From the NCBI RefSeq assembly GCF_009301415.1, contig NZ_CP045074.1, positions 186,001 through 250,000 of the forward strand: DNA of 64,000 nt, written 5' to 3'. Source of the stretch: Paracoccus kondratievae. GTDB taxonomy: Bacteria > Pseudomonadota > Alphaproteobacteria > Rhodobacterales > Rhodobacteraceae. Below the pieces are notes generated by a model, which saw only the letters and a program-made list of their open reading frames with translations, was not told the origin of the DNA and ran no database searches. A program made the position numbers and the translations under genes. Shown piece by piece: positions 41,826 through 50,418 of this stretch (positions are counted from its first letter, which is position 1; each line of letters opens with the position of its first letter).

Positions 41826-42644
41826 TTGCTTGCAGTTCAGAACGTCACCCGCGTCTTTTCCGGACGCCCGGCTGTAGACGATATCAGCTTTACCGTGGAC
41901 GGCCCTGCCTTTGTCGGTATCATCGGCCGCTCGGGTGCGGGGAAATCCACCTTTCTGCGTATGATGAACCGGCTGACGGACGCGACAGCAGGCCGGATCT
42001 GCGTCGAGGGACGCGACATCCTTTCCCTGCGTGGACGCGAGCGCCGCGCCTGGCAGGGCCAATGCGCGATGATCTTTCAGCAGTTCAACCTTGTGCCGCG
42101 CATGGACGTGGTCTCGAACGTGCTGCACGGGCTGTTGAACCGCCGTCCGGTGCTTGCCACCCTGTGCAATCTGTGGTCCCGCGCCGATATCCTGCGCGCG
42201 CTTGAGATACTGAATCGACTTGGTATCGCCGAACAGGCCCAGAAACGCGCCGAGGCGCTGTCGGGCGGTCAGCAACAGCGCGTCGCCATCGCAAGGGCGC
42301 TGATGCAGGACCCGCGGATCATTCTGGCCGACGAACCGATTGCAAGCCTCGACCCGATGAACGCGCAGATCGTGATGGACACGCTCAGGCGTATCAATGT
42401 CGAGGACGGGCGGATGGTGATTGCCAACCTGCACACACTCGACACCGCGCGACGCTATTGCGACCGGGTGATCGGAATGCGCGACGGGCGCATCGTTTTC
42501 GACGGCTCCCCCGCCCAGCTTTCGACCGGTGCCGCACGCGACATCTATGGCGCAGATCACAGTTTCAACGAGGCCGCGACCTCGACCGCCCTGCCCGCCG
42601 ACAGCGCCGCCGATGCGGCCTATGCCGCGCAGCTGATGGCTTGA
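41826..42644 (+). CDS. phnC: Phosphonate ABC transporter ATPase
   Basis: A 272-residue ATPase. Visible motifs are Walker A Gly-Arg-Ser-Gly-Ala-Gly-Lys-Ser-Thr (about residues 36-44), Q-loop [10 protein letters not shown], signature Leu-Ser-Gly-Gly-Gln-Gln-Gln-Arg and Walker B with Ala-Asp-Glu-Pro. The Phe-Asn-Leu-Val-Pro block and the insert after it are typical of PhnC. Translation starts at TTG with GGAGGG 5 bases upstream. It powers phosphonate import with PhnD and the two PhnE permeases. Confidence 0.94.
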   Translation: MLAVQNVTRVFSGRPAVDDISFTVDGPAFVGIIGRSGAGKSTFLRMMNRLTDATAGRICVEGRDILSLRGRERRAWQGQCAMIFQQFNLVPRMDVVSNVLHGLLNRRPVLATLCNLWSRADILRALEILNRLGIAEQAQKRAEALSGGQQQRVAIARALMQDPRIILADEPIASLDPMNAQIVMDTLRRINVEDGRMVIANLHTLDTARRYCDRVIGMRDGRIVFDGSPAQLSTGAARDIYGADHSFNEAATSTALPADSAADAAYAAQLMA

Positions 42645-42677
42645 CAGCCCCCAGATTCCCCAACCCATGGAGAGACC

Positions 42678-43589
42678 ATGAAACCGCTTGCTCTGGCGCT
42701 TGCCGCCGCCACCGCCCTGACCCCCGTTCTTGGCTCGGTCGCCTCTGCCCAGTCGATCACCGGCTTTAACCTTGGCATCATGGGCGGCGAGAACGCGCAG
42801 GACCGCATGACCTCGAACGAATGCTACCGCGCCGCCATCGAGGCCGAGCTGGGCGTACCGGTCAAGGTCTTTACCCCCGCCGATTACGACGGTGTCATTC
42901 AGGGGCTGCTGGGCGGGACGCTGGATATGGCGTGGCTGGGTGCCTCGGGCTATGCGAAAATTTACCTGACCGACCCCGAGGCCGTCGAACCGGTGCTGAC
43001 CAAGCAGAACATGGACGGCTCGACCGGTTATTACTCGATCGGCTTTGCCCGCAAGGACAGCGGCATCACCTCGATCGAGGACGCCAGGGGCAAGGTCTTT
43101 GCCTTTGCCGAGCCGAACTCGACCTCGGGCTATCTGGTGCCGGGTGCGGAACTGACCGAGACCTATGGTCCGCTGAAGGATTTCTTTGGCGAGGTGCGCT
43201 TTTCGGGCGGGCATGAACAGACGATCATCGGCGTCGCCAATGGCGATTTCGCCGCCGGTGTCAGCTGGGCCGACGGGCTGGGCGATTGGGAGGACGGCTA
43301 TAACTCGGGCGCCTTCCGCAAGGCCGCCGATGCCGGTCTGGTCGAAATGAACGACCTGGTCGAGATCTGGAAATCAAAGCTGATCCCCGAAGGCCCGATG
43401 GTGCTGCGCAAGGCCCTGCCGCAAGAGGTCAAGGACAAGGTGACCAAACTGTCCGCCGATCTGCATGAAACGAACAAGGACTGCGCCTATGGCGTCGCCC
43501 ATGGTGAGGCCAAGGATTTCGTTCCCGTCACCCATGACGCCTATCTGGGCGTGATCTCCGCCCGCAAACTGCAGGAAAGCGCGCAGTAA
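42678..43589 (+). CDS. phnD: Phosphonate-binding periplasmic protein
   Basis: A 303-residue binding protein with a Sec signal (about residues 1-25, ending in Ala-Ser-Ala). The mature chain starts Ile-Thr-Gly-Phe-Asn-Leu-Gly-Ile-Met-Gly-Gly-Glu-Asn and has the PhnD motif Trp-Leu-Gly-Ala-Ser-Gly-Tyr and the Glu-Pro-Asn-Ser-Thr-Ser-Gly-Tyr block (about 149-156) that contacts phosphonate in the E. coli protein. A strong hairpin separates it from phnE1. Confidence 0.95.
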   Translation: MKPLALALAAATALTPVLGSVASAQSITGFNLGIMGGENAQDRMTSNECYRAAIEAELGVPVKVFTPADYDGVIQGLLGGTLDMAWLGASGYAKIYLTDPEAVEPVLTKQNMDGSTGYYSIGFARKDSGITSIEDARGKVFAFAEPNSTSGYLVPGAELTETYGPLKDFFGEVRFSGGHEQTIIGVANGDFAAGVSWADGLGDWEDGYNSGAFRKAADAGLVEMNDLVEIWKSKLIPEGPMVLRKALPQEVKDKVTKLSADLHETNKDCAYGVAHGEAKDFVPVTHDAYLGVISARKLQESAQ

Positions 43590-43601
43590 AGCGCCGCCCT
43601 T

Positions 43602-43629
43602 GCCGCGCCCGCCAATGTCCGGGCGCGGC
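43602..43629 (+). terminator. Intercistronic hairpin after phnD
   Basis: A perfect 10-bp stem, GCCGCGCCCG with CGGGCGCGGC, and an 8-base loop, followed by TTT. It lies 12 bases after the phnD stop and before phnE1. It is probably an attenuator or 3'-end stabiliser that raises binding-protein level relative to the permeases. Confidence 0.65.
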
Positions 43630-43655
43630 TTTCGCATTCATCGGACAAGGCTGCA

Positions 43656-44498
43656 ATGGCTGACCTCGCCCCGGCGCATCGTGACGCCTATCTGGAACTG
43701 ACCCGCCGCCGCCGTCTGTATGGCGGTCTGCTGCTCATCATCTTTGTTGCCATGATGGCGGCGGGGTTCCGGCTGGCGGAAAGCCGCAATGCCGGGGGCT
43801 TCATCGACGGACTGCCCATGCTGCTGGCCTTTCCGTCCGAGGTGCTTGCCGAGGCGTGGCAAAAGCGCGCAAACCTGCCAGGCCTCATTGTAGCACATCT
43901 GCCCTCGCTGATCGAAACGCTGAACATCGCCGCCGTCTCGACGATTTTGGGCGGGCTGATCGCGATGATCCTCGCGCTGCTGTCCACGCGCGGACTGGCC
44001 CGCTGGCCAAGGCTGACGGGCGTGTTCCGGCGGCTGATGGACGCGCTGCGCGCCATGCCCGAAATCGTGATCGCGTTGGTGCTGATCTATATCCTTGGCG
44101 GCGGGCCGGTGCCTGCGGTCGCCGCCATCTCGCTGCACACGGCGGGTGCGCTTGGCAAACTGTTCTCGGAAGTGGCCGAAAACGCCGATCTGAAACCGGT
44201 CGAGGGGCTTGCCTCGGTCGGGGGACGGTGGAGCCAGCAGGTCTGGCTGGGCGTGCTGCCACAGGTCGCACCGAACTGGCTGTCCTATGCGCTGATGCGG
44301 TTCGAAATCAACCTGCGCGCCAGTGCCATCCTTGGCTTCGTCGGCTCGGGCGGCATCGGCTATGACCTGAAACTGGCGATGCAATGGGGCGGCGGGCGCT
44401 ATGACGAAGTGGTCGCGATCTTTCTGCTACTCTTTGCCGCCATCGTCACCATCGACCGCATTTCGGACCATGCCCGCAGCCAGCTGGTAAAGGGCTGA
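43656..44498 (+). CDS. phnE: Phosphonate ABC transporter permease 1
   Basis: A 280-residue permease of the PhnE family with helices near residues 22-42, 80-105, 120-150, 215-240 and 250-270. The EAA-type motif is in Glu-Val-Ala-Glu-Asn-Ala-Asp-Leu-Lys-Pro-Val-Glu-Gly-Leu (about 171-184). It is of ordinary PhnE length and pairs with the longer second PhnE that begins 3 bases after its stop. Confidence 0.93.
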   Translation: MADLAPAHRDAYLELTRRRRLYGGLLLIIFVAMMAAGFRLAESRNAGGFIDGLPMLLAFPSEVLAEAWQKRANLPGLIVAHLPSLIETLNIAAVSTILGGLIAMILALLSTRGLARWPRLTGVFRRLMDALRAMPEIVIALVLIYILGGGPVPAVAAISLHTAGALGKLFSEVAENADLKPVEGLASVGGRWSQQVWLGVLPQVAPNWLSYALMRFEINLRASAILGFVGSGGIGYDLKLAMQWGGGRYDEVVAIFLLLFAAIVTIDRISDHARSQLVKG

Positions 44499-44501
44499 AC
44501 C

Positions 44502-45824
44502 ATGACCGACGCAACGCTTTCCCCCGCTTTGACCACCGCCGTTCTAAGCCGTTTCAACCGCCGCAAACTGGTGGCACTGGCAGTGCCGCTGGCGATCATG
44601 ACCTATCTGGCCTATGCCGCCATCGCCTTTGATATCGCAGGTTTGGCGGGGCGCGCACGGATGGATAATGCCGCCGTGCTTCTGTCCGACTTCTGGCAGC
44701 ACAAGACCCATGTGACCCGCGACAACCGCTCGGGCGCGCTGCGCGTCGCCATCGACGGCGAGGCCAAGGGGGTTTATCCGCCCGACCGCTTGCCAGGCTG
44801 GATCACGCATAGCGGCCAGTCGACGCGTATCGACCTTGGCGACGGCCATATCGTCACCTACGACGATGCAGGCGCGCGCTATCAGGTGCCGGGCTATGGG
44901 CTGATCGACATTCGTCCCGAAAATGGCCGGCTGCACCTGACCGCGCCCCAGCCGCTGCCAGACTGGATCAGCGCGTCAGATAACCGTGTCAGCGTCACCA
45001 CTCCCTCAGGACGCTTTGCCTATACCCGTACCAAGGTCGAGACATTGCGCTATCAGCCGGGCTGGGCGCTGTTCTTTTTCACCCTCGACAGCCCGTTTCA
45101 TTACATGAACTGGCCCGAGATCGCGGCAAGCGCCCTATGGGGCCCACGCCTTGACCCCGACATGCCGAACATTGCCGCCATGGCACGCGATTTCTGGACC
45201 AACTCGATGTGGCGGCACGGTGATGTGTTATGGGCCATGTTTGAAACCGTGCTGATGGCGTTTCTGGGGACCTTTGGCGCGGCACTGATCGCACTGCCGC
45301 TGGGCTTTCTTGCCGCGCGGAACATGATGCCGTTTGGCCCGCTGCGCTTTATGCTGCGCCGTATCTTTGACTTTATCCGCGGTGTGGACGGGCTGATCTG
45401 GACCATCGTTCTGGCCCGCGCCTTTGGCCCCGGCCCGATGACCGGATCGCTGGCCATCCTGCTGACTGACACCGGCAGCTTTGGCAAACTGTTCTCGGAA
45501 GCTCTTGAGAACATCGACGAAAAGCAGGTCGAGGGCATCCGCTCGACCGGGGCCGGAGCCCTTCAGCGCGCCCGTTTCGGGGTGATCCCGCAGGTAACGC
45601 CGGTGCTGCTGTCTCAGGTGCTATATTTCCTTGAATCGAACACCCGCGGTGCGACCGTCATCGGCGCGATCGTCGGAGGCGGTATCGGCCTGTTGCTGAC
45701 CCAGGCCATCCAGACCCAGAAGGACTGGGAGGACGTCGCCTATTACGTCGTCCTGATCGTGCTGATGGTCATGGCGATGGACAGCCTGTCAGGCTGGCTG
45801 CGCCGCAGACTGATCAAGGGCTAG
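44502..45824 (+). CDS. phnE: Phosphonate ABC transporter permease 2, with extended N-terminal periplasmic part
   Basis: A 440-residue PhnE homologue. The C-terminal ~260 residues form the standard permease with Glu-Ala-Leu-Glu-Asn-Ile-Asp-Glu-Lys-Gln-Val-Glu-Gly-Ile (about 333-346). The N-terminal ~180 residues are extra. After a first helix (about 25-45), a ~140-residue soluble segment rich in beta-like sequence (Arg-Ile-Asp-Leu-Gly-Asp-Gly-His-Ile-Val-Thr) should lie in the periplasm. Long second PhnE proteins are known in alphaproteobacteria, but the role of this part is not established. Its end overlaps the opposite-strand phnF by 36 bases. Confidence 0.92.
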   Translation: MTDATLSPALTTAVLSRFNRRKLVALAVPLAIMTYLAYAAIAFDIAGLAGRARMDNAAVLLSDFWQHKTHVTRDNRSGALRVAIDGEAKGVYPPDRLPGWITHSGQSTRIDLGDGHIVTYDDAGARYQVPGYGLIDIRPENGRLHLTAPQPLPDWISASDNRVSVTTPSGRFAYTRTKVETLRYQPGWALFFFTLDSPFHYMNWPEIAASALWGPRLDPDMPNIAAMARDFWTNSMWRHGDVLWAMFETVLMAFLGTFGAALIALPLGFLAARNMMPFGPLRFMLRRIFDFIRGVDGLIWTIVLARAFGPGPMTGSLAILLTDTGSFGKLFSEALENIDEKQVEGIRSTGAGALQRARFGVIPQVTPVLLSQVLYFLESNTRGATVIGAIVGGGIGLLLTQAIQTQKDWEDVAYYVVLIVLMVMAMDSLSGWLRRRLIKG

Positions 45825-46538
45825 CGCGTCCTCGGGGCGCAGGGTCAGGGTGACGCGATCACCGGCAAACCAGGTGGTGCCAAATTCGACCGGCACGCCC
45901 TCTCTATCCACGTTCACCCCGACCGAGCGCAGGACCGGCGCCCCCTCGGACACCTGCAAGGCCAGCGCCATCACCGCCGGTGCAAGTTCTGCCGTCAGGC
46001 GGGTCGAGGCGCGGGTGTAATCCCTGAGCCCGCATTGGGCGAGCGCGGCGGTAACCGAAGGGATTTCCACCACATGTCGCAAAAGATCGGGAAAACGTCC
46101 GGCATCAAAGACCGAGCGGAACACCGCGACCGGCTGGCCATCGACCAGCGACACCCCTTCGACCACATGGACCGCGCTGCCGGGGGCAAGGCGCAGCGCC
46201 CCGGCCTCTTCGCGATTGGCGGCACGCGTTTCGGTCAGCGTCAACCGACGCGAGGGGGTCCGTCCCGATGCGGTGATGTTCTGGTGAAACCGCACCCGCA
46301 GACCTAGCGCGTAATCCGTGGGCCGCGAAGCGACAAAGACCCCTGCTCCGCGTCGCGAACGCACGGTGCCCGCCTCGGCCAGCGCAGCCAGCGCATGGCG
46401 CACAGTGTGACGGTTGACGCCGAAACGCGCGGCCAGCACCGCCTCGGATGGCAGCTTGTCACCCGGGTGATACTGGCCCACGGCGATTTCGCCCGCCAGC
46501 GTATCGGCGATGGATTTCCATACCGGACTGCGCGCCAT
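45789..46538 (-). CDS. phnF: PhnF, GntR/HutC-family regulator of phosphonate genes
   Basis: A 249-residue regulator. The N-terminal GntR helix-turn-helix reads Pro-Gly-Asp-Lys-Leu-Pro-Ser-Glu then Phe-Gly-Val-Asn-Arg-His-Thr-Val-Arg-His-Ala-Leu. The C-terminal UTRA effector domain starts near residue 85. Asn-Arg-His-Thr-Val-Arg is typical of PhnF. It is convergent with phnE2, overlapping it by 36 bases, and divergent from phnG. The palindrome before phnG is its likely operator. Confidence 0.92.
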   Translation of the reverse strand: MARSPVWKSIADTLAGEIAVGQYHPGDKLPSEAVLAARFGVNRHTVRHALAALAEAGTVRSRRGAGVFVASRPTDYALGLRVRFHQNITASGRTPSRRLTLTETRAANREEAGALRLAPGSAVHVVEGVSLVDGQPVAVFRSVFDAGRFPDLLRHVVEIPSVTAALAQCGLRDYTRASTRLTAELAPAVMALALQVSEGAPVLRSVGVNVDREGVPVEFGTTWFAGDRVTLTLRPEDALALDQSAAQPA

Positions 46539-46615
46539 CTGCCCTCTCTGGTGGTGGCTGTCATCAAAAATTCACCAAGCCGCCCCTTGAGCGGAATCAC
46601 CGGCCGGGTTATCAC

Positions 46616-46643
46616 TTGTCTAGTTGTATAGTAATCTAGACAA
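46616..46643. promoter_or_regulatory. Candidate PhnF operator between phnF and phnG
   Basis: TTGTCTAG (46616-46623) and CTAGACAA (46636-46643) form perfect 8-base arms around 12 bases that include a good -10-like TATAGT (46627-46632). The site is 27 bases before phnG and about 78 before phnF, so it can control both. Confidence 0.7.
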
Positions 46644-46669
46644 ACCCGCAAGCTTGTCGAGGCCCGGAA

Positions 46670-47122
46670 ATGTCCACCCCTTCTCATCCCGAAACTGCTG
46701 CGCGCCGCGACTGGATATCGGCGCTGGCCAAGGCCCGGCCCGAGCGTCTGGCGGCGCTGATGCCGGATCTGCCCGCGCATGAAATGCTGCGCGCGCCCGA
46801 GATCGGCACCATCATGGTGCAGGGCCGCATCAGCGGCACCGGTGCCCCCTTTAACCTGGGTGAGATGACTGTCACCCGCTGTTCGGTCCAGCTGGCAGGG
46901 GGCGCCGTCGGTCATGCCTGCGTGCAGGGCCGCGACAAGGCACATGCGACCCGCGCCGCCATCGCTGACGCGCTGATGCAAACCGACATAGCACCGCGGA
47001 TCGAGGCCGAGGTCCTGACCCCCCTGCGCGCCGAGGCTGCAAGCACCCGCGCCACCCGCTCGGCCAAAGCAGCGGCAACGCGGGTCGAATTCTTTACCAT
47101 GCTGCGTGGAGAGGACGCATGA
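46670..47122 (+). CDS. phnG: C-P lyase core subunit PhnG
   Basis: A 150-residue protein, the same length as the E. coli subunit, with Glu-Ile-Gly-Thr-Ile-Met-Val-Gln-Gly-Arg-Ile-Ser-Gly-Thr-Gly-Ala-Pro-Phe-Asn-Leu-Gly-Glu (about residues 43-64), the strongest PhnG signature. PhnG is part of the PhnGHIJ core that moves phosphonate onto ribose and cleaves the C-P bond. It overlaps phnH by 4 bases and is preceded by the PhnF-like operator. Confidence 0.94.
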   Translation: MSTPSHPETAARRDWISALAKARPERLAALMPDLPAHEMLRAPEIGTIMVQGRISGTGAPFNLGEMTVTRCSVQLAGGAVGHACVQGRDKAHATRAAIADALMQTDIAPRIEAEVLTPLRAEAASTRATRSAKAAATRVEFFTMLRGEDA

Positions 47123-47685
47123 ACGCCATCCTTGGCGGCGGATTCGCCGACCCCCCGACCCAATCCGCCCATGCCTTTCGTGCGCTGCTTGAGGCCATGG
47201 CCCGTCCGGGCCGCATCCATGAGGTGACCGGGGCAGCACCGCCCGCGCCGATCTCTGTCGCGGCAGGGGTGGCGCTGCTGACCCTGACAGACAGCACCAC
47301 GCCCCTGCATCTGGCAGGCCCGGCGGATTCTGAGGCGCTGCGCGTCTGGATCGGTTTTCACACCGGCGCACCTTTGGTCCCGGCGGATGAGGCACAGTTC
47401 GCCCTTGGGCACTGGCATGATCTGCAGCCGCTAAGCCGTTTTCGCATCGGAGAGCCCGCCTATCCCGACCGTTCGGCAACCCTGATCGTCGAGCTTGATC
47501 AGCTGGAATCCCAAGGCGCGCGCCTGACCGGTCCCGGCATCCGGGACGAAGCGCGGCTCTCCTTGCCCGAGATCGGGGCCTTTCGCTCCAACCGGGCGCT
47601 GTTCCCGCTGGGCCTCGATTTCATCCTGACCTGCGGCTCACGGCTTGCCGCGCTGCCGCGCAGCACGATCGTGGAGGACATCTGA
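47119..47685 (+). CDS. phnH: C-P lyase core subunit PhnH
   Basis: A 188-residue protein of PhnH length. It opens Gly-Gly-Phe-Ala-Asp-Pro-Pro-Thr-Gln-Ser-Ala-His-Ala-Phe-Arg, then Ala-Met-Ala-Arg-Pro-Gly, both PhnH hallmarks, and ends with Phe-Pro-Leu-Gly-Leu-Asp. PhnH is a homodimer with a PLP-transferase-like fold without catalytic residues and bridges the core complex. It overlaps phnG by 4 bases and phnI by 1. Confidence 0.94.
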   Translation: MNAILGGGFADPPTQSAHAFRALLEAMARPGRIHEVTGAAPPAPISVAAGVALLTLTDSTTPLHLAGPADSEALRVWIGFHTGAPLVPADEAQFALGHWHDLQPLSRFRIGEPAYPDRSATLIVELDQLESQGARLTGPGIRDEARLSLPEIGAFRSNRALFPLGLDFILTCGSRLAALPRSTIVEDI

Positions 47686-48767
47686 TGTATGTCGCCGTCA
47701 AAGGGGGCGAACGCGCCATCGACGCCGCCCATGCCTGGCTGGCCGAGGAACGCCGGGGCGACCCCGCAGTCCCCGAACTGACCGTCGCCCAGATCCGCGA
47801 ACAGATGACGCTGGCGGTCAACCGCGTGATGGCCGAGGGCTCGCTTTACGATCCCGACCTTGCCGCGCTGGCGATCAAACAGGCCCGCGGCGATCTGATC
47901 GAGGCAGTGTTCCTGATCCGCGCCTATCGCACCACCCTGCCGCGCTTTGGCCAGTCGCGCCCGGTCGATACGGCAGCGATGGCTGTGGACCGGCGCATCT
48001 CGGCCACTTTCAAGGATCTGCCGGGCGGGCAGGTGCTGGGACCGACTTTCGACTATACCCACCGCCTGCTGGATTTTGCCCTTGCTGCCGAGGGCGCGCC
48101 GCCACCCGCGCCCAAAGCCCCGGTCCGGGATGAGCCGGTGCCCCATGTCACCGCACTGCTTGACCGGGACGGTCTGATCGAGGACCAGCCCACAGACGAC
48201 ACCCCTGCCCCCGACCTGACGCGTCAACCATTGGAGCTGCCTGCCTCGCGCGCGCTGCGGTTGCAGGCGCTGGCCCGCGCTGATGAGGGGTTTGCCCTGT
48301 CGCTGGCCTATTCCACCCAACGTGGTTACGGGCGCACCCATGCCTTTGTCGGTGAATTGCGTATCGGCCGTGTCGCGGTCGAGGTCGATCTGCCCGAGCT
48401 GGGTTTCGCCGTCGAGATCGGAGAGATCGAGCTGACCGAATGCGACACGGTGAACCAGTTCAAAGGGTCAAAGACCGAACCGCCGCAATTCACCCGCGGC
48501 TACGGTCTGGTCATGGGCCAGTCCGAACGCAAGGCGATCTCGATGAGCCTCGTTGACCGCGCATTGCGCTGGCACGAACTGGGCGAGGATTTCACCGGCG
48601 CCCCGGCACAGGACGAGGAATTCGTGCTGAGCCATTGCGACAACATTCAGGCGACCGGGTTTCTCGAACATATCAAGCTGCCGCATTACGTCGATTTTCA
48701 GGCCGAGCTTGAACTGGTCCGGCGCATACGGCGCGAGGCGACGCAGATAAGGGAGGCGGCGGAATGA
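47685..48767 (+). CDS. phnI: C-P lyase core subunit PhnI (nucleosidase)
   Basis: A 360-residue protein opening Met-Tyr-Val-Ala-Val-Lys-Gly-Gly-Glu-Arg-Ala-Ile, the typical PhnI start. The later block Glu-Phe-Val-Leu-Ser-His-Cys-Asp-Asn-Ile-Gln-Ala-Thr-Gly-Phe-Leu-Glu-His-Ile-Lys-Leu-Pro-His-Tyr is also diagnostic. PhnI, with GHL, displaces adenine from ATP with phosphonate. Overlaps with phnH (1 base) and phnJ (4 bases) keep the core genes coupled. Confidence 0.95.
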   Translation: MYVAVKGGERAIDAAHAWLAEERRGDPAVPELTVAQIREQMTLAVNRVMAEGSLYDPDLAALAIKQARGDLIEAVFLIRAYRTTLPRFGQSRPVDTAAMAVDRRISATFKDLPGGQVLGPTFDYTHRLLDFALAAEGAPPPAPKAPVRDEPVPHVTALLDRDGLIEDQPTDDTPAPDLTRQPLELPASRALRLQALARADEGFALSLAYSTQRGYGRTHAFVGELRIGRVAVEVDLPELGFAVEIGEIELTECDTVNQFKGSKTEPPQFTRGYGLVMGQSERKAISMSLVDRALRWHELGEDFTGAPAQDEEFVLSHCDNIQATGFLEHIKLPHYVDFQAELELVRRIRREATQIREAAE

Positions 48768-49636
48768 CCGGCCAAGCCTATAACTTTGCCTATCTGGACG
48801 AACAGACCAAGCGCATGATCCGCCGCGCACTGCTCAAGGCGCTGGCGATCCCCGGCTATCAGGTGCCCTTTGCCAGCCGCGAAATGCCGATGCCATATGG
48901 CTGGGGCACCGGTGGGGTACAGGTGACAGCGGCCTGTCTGACCCCCGATGACCGGCTGAAGGTCATTGATCAGGGGGCCGACGACACCACCAACGCCGTG
49001 TCGATCCGCCGTTTTTTCCAGCGCACCGCCGGGGTCGAAACCACCGAGGCGACCAGCGAGGCGACCGTGATCCAGACCCGCCACCGCATCCCCGAAACGC
49101 CGCTCACCGAGGGGCAGATCCTTGTCTATCAGGTCCCGATCCCCGAACCTTTACGCTTTCTGGAACCGCGCGAGACCGAAACGCGCAAGATGCATGAGCT
49201 TGAGGAATACGGGCTGATGCATGTCAAACTATATGAGGACATCGCCCGGCATGGCGAGATTGCGACCTCTTACGCCTATCCGGTGCGGGTCGGGGGGCGC
49301 TATGTGATGGACCCCTCACCCATCCCGAAATTCGACAACCCCAAGCTGGGCGGCAATCCGGCAATCCAGCTGTTTGGCGCCGGACGCGAGGCACGGATCT
49401 ATGCCCTGCCCCCCTATTCCGACGTCGTCAGCCTGGACTTTGAGGATCATCCATTCACCCCTTCAAAGACCGATCACGAATGCGACCTTTGCGGCGCGGG
49501 CGACAGCTACCTTGATGAGGTGATCACCGACGACCGGGGCGCACGCATGTTCGTCTGTTCAGACACCGATTTCTGTGCCTCGCGCCAGGCGCAGGGCCAT
49601 CGCGGCCGCCTTGCGCCGCAGGGAGATACGCCATGA
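48764..49636 (+). CDS. phnJ: C-P lyase radical-SAM enzyme PhnJ
   Basis: A 290-residue enzyme that cleaves the C-P bond by radical S-adenosylmethionine chemistry. The four expected cysteines are present: Cys240 and Cys243 (Cys-Asp-Leu-Cys), Cys265 and Cys271. They keep the spacing of the E. coli protein, where three ligate the 4Fe-4S cluster and the fourth forms the thiyl radical. It opens Tyr-Asn-Phe-Ala-Tyr-Leu-Asp-Glu-Gln-Thr-Lys. All key residues are intact, so the lyase should be active. It overlaps phnI and phnK by 4 bases each. Confidence 0.96.
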   Translation: MTGQAYNFAYLDEQTKRMIRRALLKALAIPGYQVPFASREMPMPYGWGTGGVQVTAACLTPDDRLKVIDQGADDTTNAVSIRRFFQRTAGVETTEATSEATVIQTRHRIPETPLTEGQILVYQVPIPEPLRFLEPRETETRKMHELEEYGLMHVKLYEDIARHGEIATSYAYPVRVGGRYVMDPSPIPKFDNPKLGGNPAIQLFGAGREARIYALPPYSDVVSLDFEDHPFTPSKTDHECDLCGAGDSYLDEVITDDRGARMFVCSDTDFCASRQAQGHRGRLAPQGDTP

Positions 49637-50415
49637 CGCTGATGCCCAACGCCATCACCGCCGCGCCGCTTTTGTCGGTGCGCGGCCTGACCAGACGTTA
49701 TGGCGCGCGGATCGGCTGCGCCGATGTCAGCTTTGACCTTTACCCCGGCGAGGTCCTGGGGATCGTCGGAGAAAGCGGCTCGGGCAAATCGACCCTGCTG
49801 TCCTGCCTTGCCGGGCTGCAACCGCCTGATCAGGGGAAGATCCTCTTTGACGGCACCGACGTGCTGACCCTGCCCGAGGCCGAGCGGCGGCGCCTGCTTC
49901 GCGGGGACTGGGCCTATGTCCACCAAAACCCGCGCGACGGATTGCGTATGGGCGTTTCGGCCGGGGGCAATGTCGGCGAAAGGCTGATGGCCGTCGGCGC
50001 GCGCAACTATGGGGCCATTCGCGCCACTGCGACCGACTGGCTTGGCCGGGTCGAGATCGCAGCAGATCGCATCGACGACCGCCCCTCGGCCTTTTCCGGG
50101 GGGATGCAGCAGCGCCTGCAAATTGCCCGCAATCTGGTGACTGGGCCTCGGCTTGTTTTCATGGATGAACCGACCGGAGGTCTTGATGTCAGCGTGCAGG
50201 CGCGGCTTTTGGACCTGTTGCGCGGGCTGGTGCGCGATCTGGGCCTGTCGGTGGTGATCGTGACCCATGATCTTGCGGTGGTGCGTCTGTTGGCCGACCG
50301 GCTGATGGTGATGAAATCGGGCCGGGTGGTCGAAACCGGCCTGACCGATCAGGTGCTGGACGATCCCCAGCACGCCTATACCCAGCTTCTTGTTTCCTCT
50401 GTCCTGCAGGTGTGA
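49633..50415 (+). CDS. phnK: C-P lyase-associated ABC-type protein PhnK
   Basis: A 260-residue ATP-binding protein. Visible motifs are Walker A Gly-Glu-Ser-Gly-Ser-Gly-Lys-Ser-Thr (about residues 46-54), Tyr-Val-His-Gln-Asn-Pro-Arg-Asp-Gly-Leu-Arg (typical of PhnK), signature Phe-Ser-Gly-Gly-Met-Gln-Gln-Arg and Walker B Phe-Met-Asp-Glu-Pro-Thr-Gly-Gly. PhnK docks on the PhnGHIJ core rather than on a membrane permease, and no permease is associated with it. Confidence 0.94.
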   Translation: MTLMPNAITAAPLLSVRGLTRRYGARIGCADVSFDLYPGEVLGIVGESGSGKSTLLSCLAGLQPPDQGKILFDGTDVLTLPEAERRRLLRGDWAYVHQNPRDGLRMGVSAGGNVGERLMAVGARNYGAIRATATDWLGRVEIAADRIDDRPSAFSGGMQQRLQIARNLVTGPRLVFMDEPTGGLDVSVQARLLDLLRGLVRDLGLSVVIVTHDLAVVRLLADRLMVMKSGRVVETGLTDQVLDDPQHAYTQLLVSSVLQV

Positions 50416-50418
50416 GCC

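Noticed and set aside
41811-43214. 467-codon minus-strand frame covering phnC and part of phnD
   Set aside because: No motif, covers two well-supported genes and their intergenic ribosome-binding site.
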